From positions 135,410,749-135,474,748 of the forward strand of contig CM077011.1 of the NCBI GenBank assembly GCA_039090855.1: a stretch of DNA of 64,000 bases, written 5' to 3'. The translations under genes and the position numbers were made by a program. The first letter of the stretch is position 1, and each line of letters begins with the position of its first letter. Shown in pieces: positions 33,609 to 44,246 of this stretch. The notes under the pieces are model-generated. The model was not told the DNA's origin and searched no databases. It saw only the letters and a program-made list of their open reading frames with translations. This DNA is from Macrothele yani. Its lineage: Eukaryota; Arthropoda; Arachnida; Araneae; Macrothelidae.

Positions 33609-35400
33609 GTTAAAAATAAATGATGTGAATGCACGAAAATTTTCTGAAAATAACGTGCAACAAAGTTGCCGGTAAGTGCACGTCTTTAAATGAAATTTCC
33701 GTTTTCAAAATTGCCTGTTTTTTATAACATCCGTATTTTCCCAAATTTTCCGTGGTCAGTAATTCCGTTTATTTTAGAAAAGTCCGTTTCAAATTTCTCC
33801 GTATTTACGGAAACATTTTTCAGCCTTTACGCTAGAGAACCCCTTTTCGGCGGTGGTTGGAATGGAACTGAAGTCGTTTGGGTTACAAACCCCGCACTTT
33901 AACCACTGAGCCTTCTGTCTTCGGAATCGCACTCACGTTCAAGATAAAACTTAATTGCGCGATAATGATTTTTTTTCTATTAATGCTATTAATTCAGTAA
34001 TTTTATTTGCAGTTGGAGCATATTATTTTTTGAATACGTTTGTAATAATTTTACTTTTTCTGTAAGAGGACTTTTAGAGGTTTGCACAGGCCTAATTTGG
34101 TGAGCCCGGCTCGGCCGAAGCCCGTGCGCTTAAGGCCCGGCCCGGCCCGTTTCTAATATCAGATATTCGGCCCGGACCAACACGGGCCCGTCAATTGCAG
34201 CTCTTATTTAGGCCCGGCACTGCCCGGCCTGTGATGTGCCATTCGGTATTATTTTGTCTTTCTATTGTATTTTGTTAAAATGTAAAAATTAAATAATGAA
34301 ATGAGATATTATGGAAAATATTTAGTTGAATGTAAGCCTAAAAATATTAACTAAACTTTGACAATCATCGAAAAATATAACCTTTAAAAAGAGACAAAAA
34401 AGGAAGATAGAGCACGTTCAGAACCTCCCTTTCTCTGAACTAGTAAGCTACAACACTACAAAAGTCAATCCCTATAGAGATCAGGGATAAGAGAAAAAAT
34501 CCATGTCGTCCCACTCTCTCATACAAATACACACACAGACCCCCACCCCAATGAAGAAACTCTCTGTACCCCACTCTATACACACGCTCGGGGTCGAATC
34601 TTTTTGTTGTCAACAGACCTCCAAACGGTTTTACCATCTTAGTACCTGTAGATTGGCAAAAACACTGTGAGTGCCTATCTTTGCTTTTTTGATTAAGCCC
34701 TGGTATATGTCATGGAAGTAAGTAAAGTCAGCGAAACAGCTAAACACACCAGGAAACCGGGGAACACGACTTTTCTCATTCTGTACCATTGCGATAAAAA
34801 GAATGGGTCGATTTGACTCAGCCCGGCCCGTCCCGGTCGGAAGTGTTTGAAAAAAGGCCCTGCCCGGCCCCTTGCTTCGTTCTTTAAATTAAAAAAAGGC
34901 CCGACCCGACCCGTGCAGACCTCTATAGGACTTATCACAAATGAAGTATTTTTTTTTAATCATGGTTTTTCGAAGCAACTTGCAATCTCTTTTTTAATGA
35001 CTTTTGATTATCTTTAAGAAAAATAAAGTGTATTGCTTTATAATATTATTTCACAAAACTCCTACATATAAAATTTACTTTTGATAGCTATAATAGTTTT
35101 TGTTTTAAGGTCTCTACAGTCTGATACATAGACATCGCACGAATTACCTGTTCAATAATTTATTATAAGTACCCGGTTTCTTACGGTAACACAATACACT
35201 GTATAATAGCTGGCGCACAAAATTGGGGAGTGGAGAAGAAATACCCCATGCTACAATAACCAAAATTCATACGATATGCTACCCACAATATCTGGTCTCG
35301 CTACAGAACTTCAAAATCAGATCCTTAGACAGACTATGGAAATTTAATAATTAATCGAACCTCTTATTACTGGAAAGTTTTCGTCATATGGATACGAAAA
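33609..35400 (-). mobile_element. TTCCGT-rich element of unknown family, copy 2 (inverted)
   Basis: Starts acactgttaaaaataaatg and reads, reversed, collinear with 27496-29016 through the ttccgt-rich end, the tRNA-like part, the A run and the stretch with gtagcgagacca and catatcgtatgaat. It stops near 35400 at a SINE-B. A hAT-like element interrupts it at 34074-34925. Confidence 0.72.
34074..34925. mobile_element. Non-autonomous hAT-like element with GC-rich ends
   Basis: Ends tagaggtttgcacaggcc and, inverted, tagaggtctgcacgggtc. The ends carry dense ggcccggcc/cccgacccg words. Near-identical 8-bp flanks, gaggactt and taggactt (7 of 8), fit hAT target duplication. The 850-bp interior shows no transposase. 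It splits copy 2 of the TTCCGT-rich element. Confidence 0.8.
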
Positions 35401-35404
35401 CAGT

Positions 35405-35562
35405 ATAACGTACAAGTTTGTCCTCGCCGGGTATCGAACCCGCGGTTCCTTCACTCTGGAGAAAGTCGCTCGCCTAACTGAGCTACGCGGAATTACTGCT
35501 CGCCCTGCAATCTGTCTTTATATCATGTGTTTCCTGCGGAGCAGGCACGTTACATCGGGTGA
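35405..35562 (-). mobile_element. SINE-B copy (minus)
   Basis: gccgggtatcgaacccgcgg, ctggagaaagtcgctcgcct and aactgagctacgcgg form the antisense head, followed by ctgcggagcaggcacgttac. Followed at 35567-35579 by a perfect aggtcaaaggtca. Confidence 0.85.
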
Positions 35563-35650
35563 AGTGAGGTCAAAGGTCAGGATATAGGAGCGGGATACAT
35601 TCCATTGCCCTTATGCGTCACAACGTGCGTAAAAATGGTCCCGGCCCTCT
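35563..35650 (+). repeat. Fragment of the 145-bp repeat family
   Basis: aggtcaaaggtcaggatata, ggagcgggatacattccatt and gcccttatgcgtcacaacg match units of the array at 57580-58165. Confidence 0.75.
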
Positions 35651-35994
35651 TTCTGGGGGGAGGGGGAGGGGTGAGGTGCCAGACTGCTACTCTGTTTTTT
35701 TGTGTCTGACGCCGTAACCGCCACCCGCCCGACACTTCTGTGGAGTAGAAGCCTCGATTCGTCGGAGAAGGCAACTTTTTTCCACTCTTCTATTGTCCAA
35801 TGACGGTAGTTCCATGCGAACTGCAGGCGTCGTTTTTGATGGACCTGAGTCAACCTGATGGACCTGAGTCAAGACCTTGACGCAGCGTCCACTTTAGAGA
35901 CCCATGCGTAACATGGTTCGCTCTACTTTTATCGATGACACGTGCCTGAGTGATCCAGCGTTCATTTACGTGGTCAATTGTTGCACTAATTAAT

Positions 35995-36080
35995 ACAGAC
36001 ATTTGACGTAGACCAGAAACACCAAACAGAAGTCACCGCTCTTTCCACGTTTAGAAGTGAGTCACGGAAAAATTCTCATT
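35995..36080 (-). mobile_element. SINE-C tail (minus)
   Basis: Reverse complement of the SINE-C body (taatacagacatttgacgta ... gctctttccacgtt ... gagtcacggaaaaa). It lies head-to-head with the plus copy that follows, giving an inverted pair inside the Tc1 remnant. Confidence 0.75.
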
Positions 36081-36084
36081 CACT

Positions 36085-36278
36085 TGGCAGTTAGCGTGTG
36101 TGAGTCTGGAGGAATTCGAGGCCGCTGTGGTGCAGTAGAAGCATATCCGGCGCGTAACTGGAAGACAGTGGGTTCGATTTCCGTTGGCGGCCAATGATAA
36201 TTTTTCCGTGACTCACTTATAAACGTGGAAAGAGCGATTACTTCTGTTTGGTTTTCCTGGTCCACGTCAAATGTCTGT
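36085..36278 (+). mobile_element. SINE-C copy (plus)
   Basis: Starts cacttggcagttagcgtgtg. The tRNA-like head is ggccgctgtggtgcagtaga with box B-like gggttcgatttcc, followed by tttttccgtgactcacttat and the tail ccacgtcaaatgtctgtatt. Confidence 0.82.
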
Positions 36279-36384
36279 ATTAATTATTCATTCGCTTTCT
36301 AATAATTTGTTTAGTTGCTGCTTACCATGCATCTTTGGTGAATTCCCAGCATTGTGCGGGGCTCCAAGAAGAAATCTGCCAATT

Positions 36385-36560
36385 GACTTGGCAGTTAGTG
36401 TATGGGAGTCTGGAGGAATCCGAGGCAGCTGTGGTGCAGTGGAAGCATATCCGGAACGTAACTGGAAGACCCTGGGTTCGATTCCAGGTGGCGGCCAATG
36501 AGAATTTTTCTGTGACTCACTTATAAACGTGGAAAGAGCGATTACTTCTGTTTGGTAATT
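36385..36560 (+). mobile_element. SINE-C copy (plus)
   Basis: Starts gacttggcagttagtgtatg. The head gctgtggtgcagtggaagc has box B gggttcgattccagg. The body ends at gcgattacttctgtttgg, where the Tc1 remnant resumes. Confidence 0.82.
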
Positions 36561-36972
36561 TTTGCACTGTTGCGCGTCGATTGCCCTATACCAGTCGACG
36601 GAGGCGACATTCTTCTCTGGGATCGATGGTCTTTGGCGATCTACGGTTATGACGTAGCAAGTACTAGGTGGGCCAGCTATCCATTCTTGGTACACCTTTA
36701 GGTAATCTGCACCTCGCGAACTGCCCGCGAAGTCTGCTGCTTCTGAGATGCTCCCACCCTTGGCGCGGTAGCCGATCATCATTTCTTTTTAAACTTGTCT
36801 GTCAAATCTCTACCTCTGCGCATTGTGCTCCCGTAACGCACGGTGGCTCATCTGTCCTGGCCGGCCGCTTATATCTCCGTGTGGTCGACCTTGTCACTTG
36901 CACTCTGTGACACGCCTGGGCAGGTATAATGTAATTCTGGGTGTGGTCATATTATTCTGATACGACCGTGTA

Positions 36973-37411
36973 TATGGATGGCGGCAAACCAAACTTTCAG
37001 CCAAACGCGCGCGCTCTCTCGTCGGCGATGTCCGTCTTTAATCCTCCACACACGGGAGCCGTCCAACAACAGGTTCATTTTCTTCCGAGGATTTTTGCCA
37101 ATTGCTGCATAGTTTTTCCACAGTTCAATCCATTTTTAGTTCATCATAAATCTCCTTCTATCTTTCTCACCCGTTGTGGAAGTGCAACAGATAGATTGTA
37201 TTGCCTCTTAGTCGCTTCTTGCGTATTTTCCCTTTGTCTAAAGTGCTGGCCTGTTTTCTCCCTCATAATCATGTCGCTCCGTCCTTGGACAGCTGAACTA
37301 AACGAATGCGTCCCCTTAAGAAGGTCTCCCTGTCTTCGTGTCAGTAAAGGCGTTTGGCTTCAATTTTTGCACCAATATCAGCAACAGATGCATTATGAGA
37401 TGCTACTACTA
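36973..37411. other. No recognised gene
   Basis: A 162-codon frame on the plus strand (36941-37429) has no domain I can name. The minus strand gives broken frames with a basic stretch but no motif. Probably decayed mobile DNA. Confidence 0.3.
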
Positions 37412-37690
37412 GAGCCGCGGATGGCTTAGTGGTTAGCGAGTCAGACTGTCAATGGAGGGTCCCCAGGTTCAAGTCTGGCTGATCTTCCAGAGGTGGTGTG
37501 ATTTGCTAACAATTGCTGAATATCCGCCGCGCATCGAACGAGTACGTTAAATGACGACCCCCGGGTTAGACCCCCTCTCGATTACGTTGGGTATCCATTA
37601 CCACTCCCCCCCTCATTTATGCCATGATGTGAGTTCGCTCTTCCCTGCCTAGCATTGTTAGGCATTTCAACCTGTTCCTATCCAATTTGT
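37412..37690 (+). mobile_element. SINE-F, Leu/Ser tRNA-like
   Basis: gagccgcggatggcttagtg and gttagcgagtcagact resemble a class II tRNA head. Box B-like ggttcaagtctgg follows, then a body with atatccgccgcgcatcgaac and gtacgttaaatgacg, distantly like SINE-E (ccgccctgcgtcgga..gcacgttaa). Single copy in the window. Confidence 0.65.
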
Positions 37691-37714
37691 TTTTTGTTTG
37701 GGAATGAACGACCA

Positions 37715-37890
37715 CATTGTGCAACTCGATGGGCTATAAGCAGCCACCAGTTCTAAATTTAGAGCCACTGGTTCCCGGGAAGGGAGAGAGCCAGTGTCGT
37801 AAGACAGACAAAACATTCATGCCTCACCGGAATTCGAACCCGGACCTATTTCGTACAAAAGCCAGCGCTTAGACCACTGGGGCGGCATCC
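37715..37890 (-). mobile_element. SINE-A copy (minus)
   Basis: gaacgaccacattgtgcaac, tcgatgggctataagcag, gggaagggagagagccagtg, gaattcgaacccggac and cttagaccactggggcggc. Lacks the T-run tail, so it is probably truncated at its 3' side. Confidence 0.82.
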
Positions 37891-38325
37891 AATTTCCTAT
37901 CAGGGCCCCCAGACCCACCCTCCCTCAATTTCGCTTCTACTACGAGACATAATATTACCCACCCCACCAGGAGAGCATAGCCCCTGATGCCATGGTAGCT
38001 GCATCTAAACCTTCCTTGGGTGGAAATCCTGCAAGAAACTGTTCATTTGATTTCATGGTATAAAAGGCAGCCATCTTCTCGCTCAAGCAATAATTTAAAA
38101 GACCGAAATTTATGCTTCACACTCTACCTCAATTGCGCCCCCTCCCCTTCCAAAAAAAATTTAGAAGAGAATCCCTGAAACCAATATTAGCTTATTCAAT
38201 ACCATCCTGATTAATTTCGAGTGATTCATTGTACTACACCGCTCCCAACCAGGGTGAGTGTCCATCGAGTATGGGACTCATTTGCTCTTTAGAGCAAAGC
38301 AACCTTCGTGTCTGAGGAAAATAAG
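37891..38325. other. No gene seen
   Basis: Non-coding sequence, pyrimidine-rich on the plus strand near 37900-37990. No repeat family recognised. Confidence 0.35.
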
Positions 38326-38329
38326 ATAT

Positions 38330-38970
38330 ACATCTACGCCCGCTGGCGGAGAAACTGTGGAATATTTTAAGAAGAAAATATTCCGAAAAGGTTTATCGAT
38401 GTGAGTGGCATCAGTCCACGAAATAATTTTTTCTATCGATATTTTAGAAGCTCAGATTTTATGGAAAATACATCAGAAGCAAAAATTAAATCTTACGCCC
38501 CCTGGTGGCCAAAGTATTCTTTACCAAAAATTTGAAATTATATGTAAAAGAATTTCCATCAGGAGGTGTATCCGGTGAAGAATTATTTTTTTCAAATCGG
38601 AGTTTCAGAAGAAGAATTATCGGGAAAAATGCAATTTACTTTACGCCCCCTAACGGAAAATCTATGCGTAATTTGGAAATGCAACTATATGTAAAATACT
38701 CTTCGACATAAATGGAATCGAAAGATAAAAGAATTTTTTCAATCGGATGTTTAAAAGCAAATAGTGGAATAAAACGTATTTTTGAATTCGACATCATATG
38801 CATTTACGCCCTTTAGCGGTGAAATTTTACATCGTAATAAAATAACGAAATAAAGGATCACCATTCGCATATTTCAAGTTTCCCAATGCAAAAAGAATTT
38901 TTCAAATCGGACAAATAGTTACAGAAATATCGTGGGTACAGACGGACGGACGGACAAACCTGTAACATGA
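38330..38970. repeat. Diverged tandem repeat, about 150-165 bp period
   Basis: Blocks start tacgcccgctggcgg (38334), tacgccccctggtgg (38494), tacgccccctaacgg (38641) and tacgccctttagcgg (38806). Each is followed by an A-rich part with aagaattttttcaaatcgg-like words. The array ends cagacggacggacggaca. This end resembles the tgtccgtctgtctg start of the array at 57520, so the two may be related. Confidence 0.75.
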
Positions 38971-39236
38971 GCACGATCTTTTTTTACAAAAGACGTGCTA
39001 AAAATAATAATTAATCAAATTGAAAGAAAGGCACGATCAGATAACAGAATCTTAGTCGTACGAAATGATTAATCAAGGAATGAGAAGGGCATTGCCGAGA
39101 TGGTTCTGCTTAACTTCAGTAATCAGAAGCGTCTCTATGGAGAAAACGAAGGACCAAAGAGTGTACAAAGGAACTGATGAATTTAGTTATTATTAGAGCT
39201 GGCATAAAATTGAGTAACGAAGTTTTTTTTTTTTTT

Positions 39237-39521
39237 TTGGTGCTGAGTCACAGTTATCGAGATGAATAAAGCCGTAAGCATGAATTGGAAGATTCAAGGA
39301 TCGCATCAGTGGGCTGATGTGCTCTCTCTTACTTACACACTCTTCTGTCAAAGGCTCTCGACTTGCTCTTATTCCTCCCGTTTCTGTGTCCTGCCCAAAA
39401 GGCGGACCCGCTGTAAGTGGTTTGGGCCTAAACCTTCTCTGTGGACGGAAGTCCTACATGAAAATGCCTAGCTGAGAGCAAAAAAAAAAAAAAAAATAAA
39501 AAAAAATAAAAATAAATAAAA
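39237..39521 (+). repeat. A-tailed sequence, possible retroposon
   Basis: About 240 bp ending in a long A-rich run (39480-39521) directly before a satellite unit. A 69-codon frame inside (39262-39471) shows no domain. The A tail and abrupt junction suggest a retroposed sequence. Confidence 0.4.
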
Positions 39522-39608
39522 AATGATATGCTACTAGCTTTTCTACTTGGGGAGAATCCCATTCATAACAGAATGTTGAACTGCAGCTCAGCTTTTAGGT
39601 ACAGTATT
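39522..39608. repeat. 87-bp satellite unit, isolated
   Basis: gctactagcttttctacttg, ggagaatcccattcataaca and gaatgttgaactgcagctca match the satellite at 26450-29330, ten kilobases away. Confidence 0.8.
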
Positions 39609-40884
39609 ATGAGGGCCGTTCAAAATGTAACGAGACTGATTTTACATGGGGCAGAAGTATAATGCTGTAAACACGTTACACTTACATGCTTTCGTAGTAT
39701 TTTCCCTCTACCTGAATGCACAGGTCCCACCTTTCTATCTACCTTCGGAAGGTGTGTTCAAAGCCCTTACCCGACATGTAGTTCAGGATATCCACCACAG
39801 CATCATTCAGTTCAGTATTTGATGCAACCGACTTCTACAAAGTTGTTTTTCCAATTCAGTAAATAGCTGGAAGTCACACAGATCCAGATCTGGTGAATAC
39901 GGAGGATGTGCCATCATTTTGATGTATAGATCTTGGACAACCTGCTGGATGAGGAAAACACAATGTTCAAGGGTATTATCTTGCTGCAAAGTCCAACAAG
40001 TTTGCGCATATTCTGGGCGTTTTTGGAGAATGTTTTTCTTGAGAGGACCTTCAAGAACTTCAGAATGATAGACACCCGTAACAGTTCTTCCTTGTGGCAA
40101 CATGGTCGTACACAATTCCTTTTTTATCGAAGAAAACCAGGTGCATGACCTACCCTGCACTTGCTTGAACGTTTGCTTTCTTGGATCACGGACTCTGTGG
40201 GTGTTTATATTAGGTGCTCTGTTGTTACTTGTTTCTGGATCGAAATGGAGGGGAAATGTTTCATCACATGTGACAACTCGATCCAAAAAGTGTGGCTCAC
40301 GTCGTAGCCGGCGCTTTCATTGGCCACAAGTGAAAACGCGATTTGACTTGTGTTCATCCGTGAGCAAGAGGGGAATGCAGCTACTTTTCGGTACTCCAAC
40401 CGACTTTCTCACCAAAGGACATCTACATCACATTAGCGACCTCCCCAATGGTCATTCGCCGGTCTCCTCGACAGCATTGACGTTAACCTCCGAAGTCGAT
40501 GTCGAAGACCTACCGGAGCGTGGCGCATCTTCCATACTCTCTTCACCATTCACAAATTTCCTGTGTCCCTCAACGTATCTTGCAAGGGACAAAGCTTCTT
40601 CCTTATAGGCTGTTTTAATCATTTCGTGAGTTCCTGTGTCGGTTTTATTCAAACGCACGAAAATTTTTATAACTGCTCATCGCTTCAGTTTTAAATATAT
40701 ACTGAGTTATAGAAACACGTCTGAACTCTACGCCGTCTACTGCAAGTATGAACTAGTAGAGAGCTGTAACGACGTGTCGTCTTCTGACTAACCTTGCAGG
40801 TATTCCGACACACAAAACTGCGTTTTTCTGCTTGGGTTTGTTTTGGCGCTATGACGTCAGACTTGTTACTTTTTGAACGATCTA
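39609..40884 (-). mobile_element. Mariner element with TIRs, broken transposase
   Basis: Inverted ends carry gttcaaaatgtaacgagac at 39619 and, complementary, gttactttttgaacg ending near 40880. The minus-strand transposase is in three frames. The N-terminal HTH (40658-40452) has MRLNKTDTGTHEMIKTAY and SMEDAPRSGRSST. The core (40286-39807) has VVTCDETFPLHFDPET (first Asp), WTLQQDNTLEH (second) and AHPPYSPDLDLCDFQLF (third Asp, DD34D). Inserted in the isolated satellite unit. Frameshifts disable it. Confidence 0.9.
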
Positions 40885-40954
40885 CTTATAACCCGCAAAG
40901 TCGGTCACTGGCAGATCTAGAAGAAAACATGCTCTGGGTCTGTGAAAGTCACCA

Positions 40955-41104
40955 AAATACGTGGCGTCAGTGAATAAACAACGACATAGACCTTTCCACG
41001 TTTTAGCAACACACAGCAACCGAAAAATTGTTATTCGGTCACCGCTGGGAAATTGAATTCCAGATCCCTCGATATCTAGCCAAGCGCGTTAATCTCGGCT
41101 AGAT
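40955..41104 (-). mobile_element. SINE-D copy (minus), diverged
   Basis: ccgaaaaattgttattcggt, caccgctggg, ttccagatccctcgatatct and agccaagcgcgtt match SINE-D. The far end of the head is lost at the start of the minisatellite. Confidence 0.7.
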
Positions 41105-42645
41105 ATTCTTTTCTTCTAGAACTGCTAGGGCTGTACTGGCAGTTCTAGGCCTGTCCTGGGAGTTCTAGGCCTGTACTAGGAGTTCTAGGTCTGTATTGGC
41201 AGTTCTGGAAGAAAAGAATCCCATTTAGGGAGAATGGTTGAATTCTAGGTTTGTACTGGGAGTTCTAGGTCTGCACTGCCAGTTCTAGACCTGTCCTGGG
41301 AGTTCTAGGCCTGTACTAGGTGTTCTAGGTCTGTATTGGCAGTTCTGGAAGAAAATATCCCATTTAGGGAGAAAGGTTGAATTCTAGGTCTATACTGGGA
41401 GTTCTAGGTCTGCACTGCCAGTTCTAGACCTGTCTTGGGAGTTCTAGGTCCGTATTGGCAGTTCTGGAGGAAAAGAATCCCATTTAGGGAGAAAGGTTGA
41501 ATTCTAGGTGTGTACTGTGAGTTCTAGGTCTGTACTGGCAGTTCTAAGCCTATACTGGGAGTTCTAGGCCTGTACTAAGAGTTCTAGGTCTGTATTGGCA
41601 GTTCTGGAAGAAAAAAATCCGATTTAAGGAGAAAGGTTGAATTCTAGGTCTGTACTGGGAGTTCTAGGTCTGTACTGGCAGTTCTAAGCCTGTACTGGGA
41701 GTTCTAGGCCTGTACTAGGAGTTCTAGGTTTGTATTGGCAGTTCTGGAAGAAAAATCCCATTTAGTGAGAAAGGTTGAATTCTAGGTCTGTACTGGGAGT
41801 TCTAGGTCTGTTCTGGTAGTTCTAAGCCTGTACTGGGAGTTCTAGGCCTGTACTAGGAGTTCTTGGTCTGTATTAGCAGTTCTGGAAGAAAAAAATCCCA
41901 TTTAGGGAGAAAGGTTGAATTCTAGGTGTGTACTGTGAGTTCTAGGTCTGTACTGGCTGTTCTAAGCCTGTTCTGGGAGTTCTAGGCCTGTACTAGGAAT
42001 TCTAGGTCTGTATTGGCAGTTCTGGAAGAAAACAGTCCTATTTAGGGAGAAAGGTTGAATTCTATGTGTGTACTGTGAGTTCTAGGTCTGTACTGGCAGT
42101 TCTAAGACTGTACTGGAAGTTCTAGGCCTGTACTAGGAGTTCTAGGTCTGTATTGGCAGTTCTGGAAGAAAAGAATCCCATTTAGGGAGAGAGGTTGAAT
42201 TCTAGGTCTGTACTGGCAGTTCTAAGCCTGTACTGGGAGTTCTAGGCCTGTACTAGGTGTTCTAGGTCTCTATTGGCAGTTCTGGAAGAAAAAAATCCCA
42301 TTTAGGGAGAAAGGTTGTATTCTAGGTGTGTACTGTGAGTTCTAGGTCTGTACTGGCTGTTCTAAGCCTGTTCTGGGAGTTCTAGGCCTGTACTAGGAGT
42401 TCTAGGTCTGTATTGGCAGTTCCGGAAGAAAAGAATCCCATTTAGGGAGAAAGGTTGAATTCTAGGTCTGTATTGGGAGTTCTATGTCTGTATTAGTAGT
42501 TTTAGAAGAAAAGAATCCCATTTTGGGGGAAAGGTTGAATTCTTGGTCTGTAGTGGAAGTTCTAGATCTGTACTGGCAGTTCTAGGTCTGTATTGGCAGT
42601 TCTAGAAGAAAAGAATCCCATTTAGGGGGAAAGGTTGAATGGCTG
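41105..42645. repeat. Minisatellite: 20-bp units within 80-145-bp blocks
   Basis: The basic 20-bp unit agttctaggtctgtactggc varies in a few positions. Runs of three to six such units alternate with a spacer reading agttctggaagaaaagaatc and ccatttagggagaaaggttg. About twelve blocks are visible, spacer to spacer about 80-145 bp in steps near 20. Non-coding. Confidence 0.95.
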
Positions 42646-42837
42646 AGGAATTTTCTGGTGAATTGTGAATTTTTCTTCGGCAACCAAAAATAGATTTTCA
42701 AGCAATGGGTAATTCACGTTCGCAGTTAAGCACAACGTAAACTTAAAGTGAACTAGCGACTTGCGCAGAATTTTAATGCGAATGAGCTCTCTTTTCATTA
42801 TTTTCGTTAAATTTTATTCATAATGATCTGTATGCAA

Positions 42838-44162
42838 CGGCCGTTCCATAAAAACTGAGAGTAAAATCACACGAAATGAAAAAAGAAAGGTACAGCAAAA
42901 TATATGCTATTCTTTCTCAAAGTATCTTCCCTCTGATGATATGCAACGGTCCCATCGTTCAATCCACTTTTCAAAGCATGTGGTGAAGGCATTTTGTGGA
43001 AACTGCTTTAGCTACCCCTGTAAAGCTTGAATGACGTCAGCATCTGTGTTGAATGTTTCGCCACGGAACTTCTCCTTCATTGTTGGAAACAACCAGAAAT
43101 CGCACAGGGCGAGATCAGGACAGTACGCAGGCTGTGGCATGATTTCAGTACTGCATTTCATAAGAAACTGTTGAACACAAGCAACTACATGTAGGCGGGC
43201 TTTATCATAGTGTAGGGTCCATTTGCCCACCAGTTTCGGTCGGTTAATCGATATGAGTCGTCGCAGACGCTTCAGGACTGAAATGTAACACTCAGCATTG
43301 ACAGTAATTTGTGGTGGAACGGCATGCTGGTAGACTACACCTTTATGATCAAAGAAAGTTATAGTCATCACCTTCTCAGCTGACTTGGTTTGGCGAATTT
43401 TTTGGAGGAGGCGAGCCTGTGTGTTTCCAGACAATCGTTGTGCGCTTCGTGAGGGGTATTGAAATAGTGGACCCATGTTTCATCGGCAGTTATTACTGTG
43501 TGTTAGAAAGTTTGGATCCTTTCTAATCACTTGTTTCCACTCATGACACACATGAACTCTGGTTAACAAGTGTTCTCTCGTCAGGTGATGAGGCACCCAT
43601 CTGGAACATACATGACGCAGCAGTAATATGTCACGTAGAATGCGGAATGCCGACGTTTTTGAAATATTAGTTGATGCTGCTATGTATTCACACGTCATTC
43701 GTCGATCTTTTTGCAAGATTGTACAAACAGTGTTAGCAATAAGCTCCGTACCAACACTCTCAGGTCGACCAGACCCAGGAGCGAGTTCTGCCGAAAAATG
43801 CCCTTTTTTGAAATCATAGTGCATCTAAAAATCGTTGACTCACCAAAACATTTACCTTTGTAAGCTTTTTTCATTAAATAAACTCTTAGGAACCGTTTTA
43901 CCCTATCGATAGCAAAATTTTATCGCACAATGCTTTTCAGTTCTTCACTTTGAATCACTTACCTCCACAGCTCTATGGCGAAATGAAAACATACCTTAAA
44001 CAACTGCGCAACAGCAAAACTAGAATCGTCTGACACGGCTAATAACTGTTGCCATAAGTACTTCCTGAATTCAGTTAGTCATCTGCGTAGCTATTTTTCT
44101 CCTTTGCACTGTTGCCAACTCAAAAAAAAAAATACTTTCAGTTTTTATATGGAAAAGCCTTT
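42838..44162 (-). mobile_element. Mariner element with TIRs, broken transposase
   Basis: Ends ggccgttccataaaaactga (from 42839) and, inverted, aggcttttccatataaaaac (from 44160). The transposase N-terminal part (43824-43480) has LAPGSGRPESVGTELI and RRMTCEYIAASTNISKTSA. The catalytic block around 43470 encodes TADETWVHY only in a different frame from both neighbours. The C-terminal part (43476-43012) has TITFFDHKGVVYQHAVPP, HYDKARLH where HDNARPH is usual, and AYCPDLALCDFWLFP. Several frameshifts. Confidence 0.9.
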
Positions 44163-44236
44163 GTAATTATCTTATTTCAGGCTTAGGGCGATTAACCAAA
44201 TGAAATTGAATTTTCAAAGAAATTTTCTCTTTTTTC

Positions 44237-44238
44237 AG
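44237..44238 (+). other. Splice acceptor before GPCR coding exon
   Basis: ttttctcttttttcag fits a 3' splice site eight bases upstream of the ATG. This suggests a separate 5' untranslated exon upstream. Confidence 0.6.
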
Positions 44239-44246
44239 ATGTTATC

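Larger units (their letters stand above)
35700..36972 (-). pseudogene. Tc1-like transposase remnant with SINE-C insertions
   Basis: Minus strand, N to C. The right-hand terminus near 36972 (tatacacgg..aatatgacc) resembles the Tc1 family ends at 49667. The HTH region (36782-36560) reads MMIGYRAKGGSISEAADFAG and KVYQEWIAG. After SINE-C sequences, NERWITQARVIDKSR and RRLQFAWNYRHWTIEEWKKV, then SDESRLLLHR with the first catalytic Asp (to about 35715). The C-terminal half is lost. Confidence 0.75.

Noticed and set aside
36941..37429. 162-codon open frame on the plus strand
   Set aside because: No recognisable domain, overlaps a Tc1 end and a SINE-F head, and has an irregular composition. Treated as a chance frame.
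40102..40608. 168-codon plus-strand frame
   Set aside because: Shadow of the minus-strand mariner transposase at 39807-40658, which has real family motifs.
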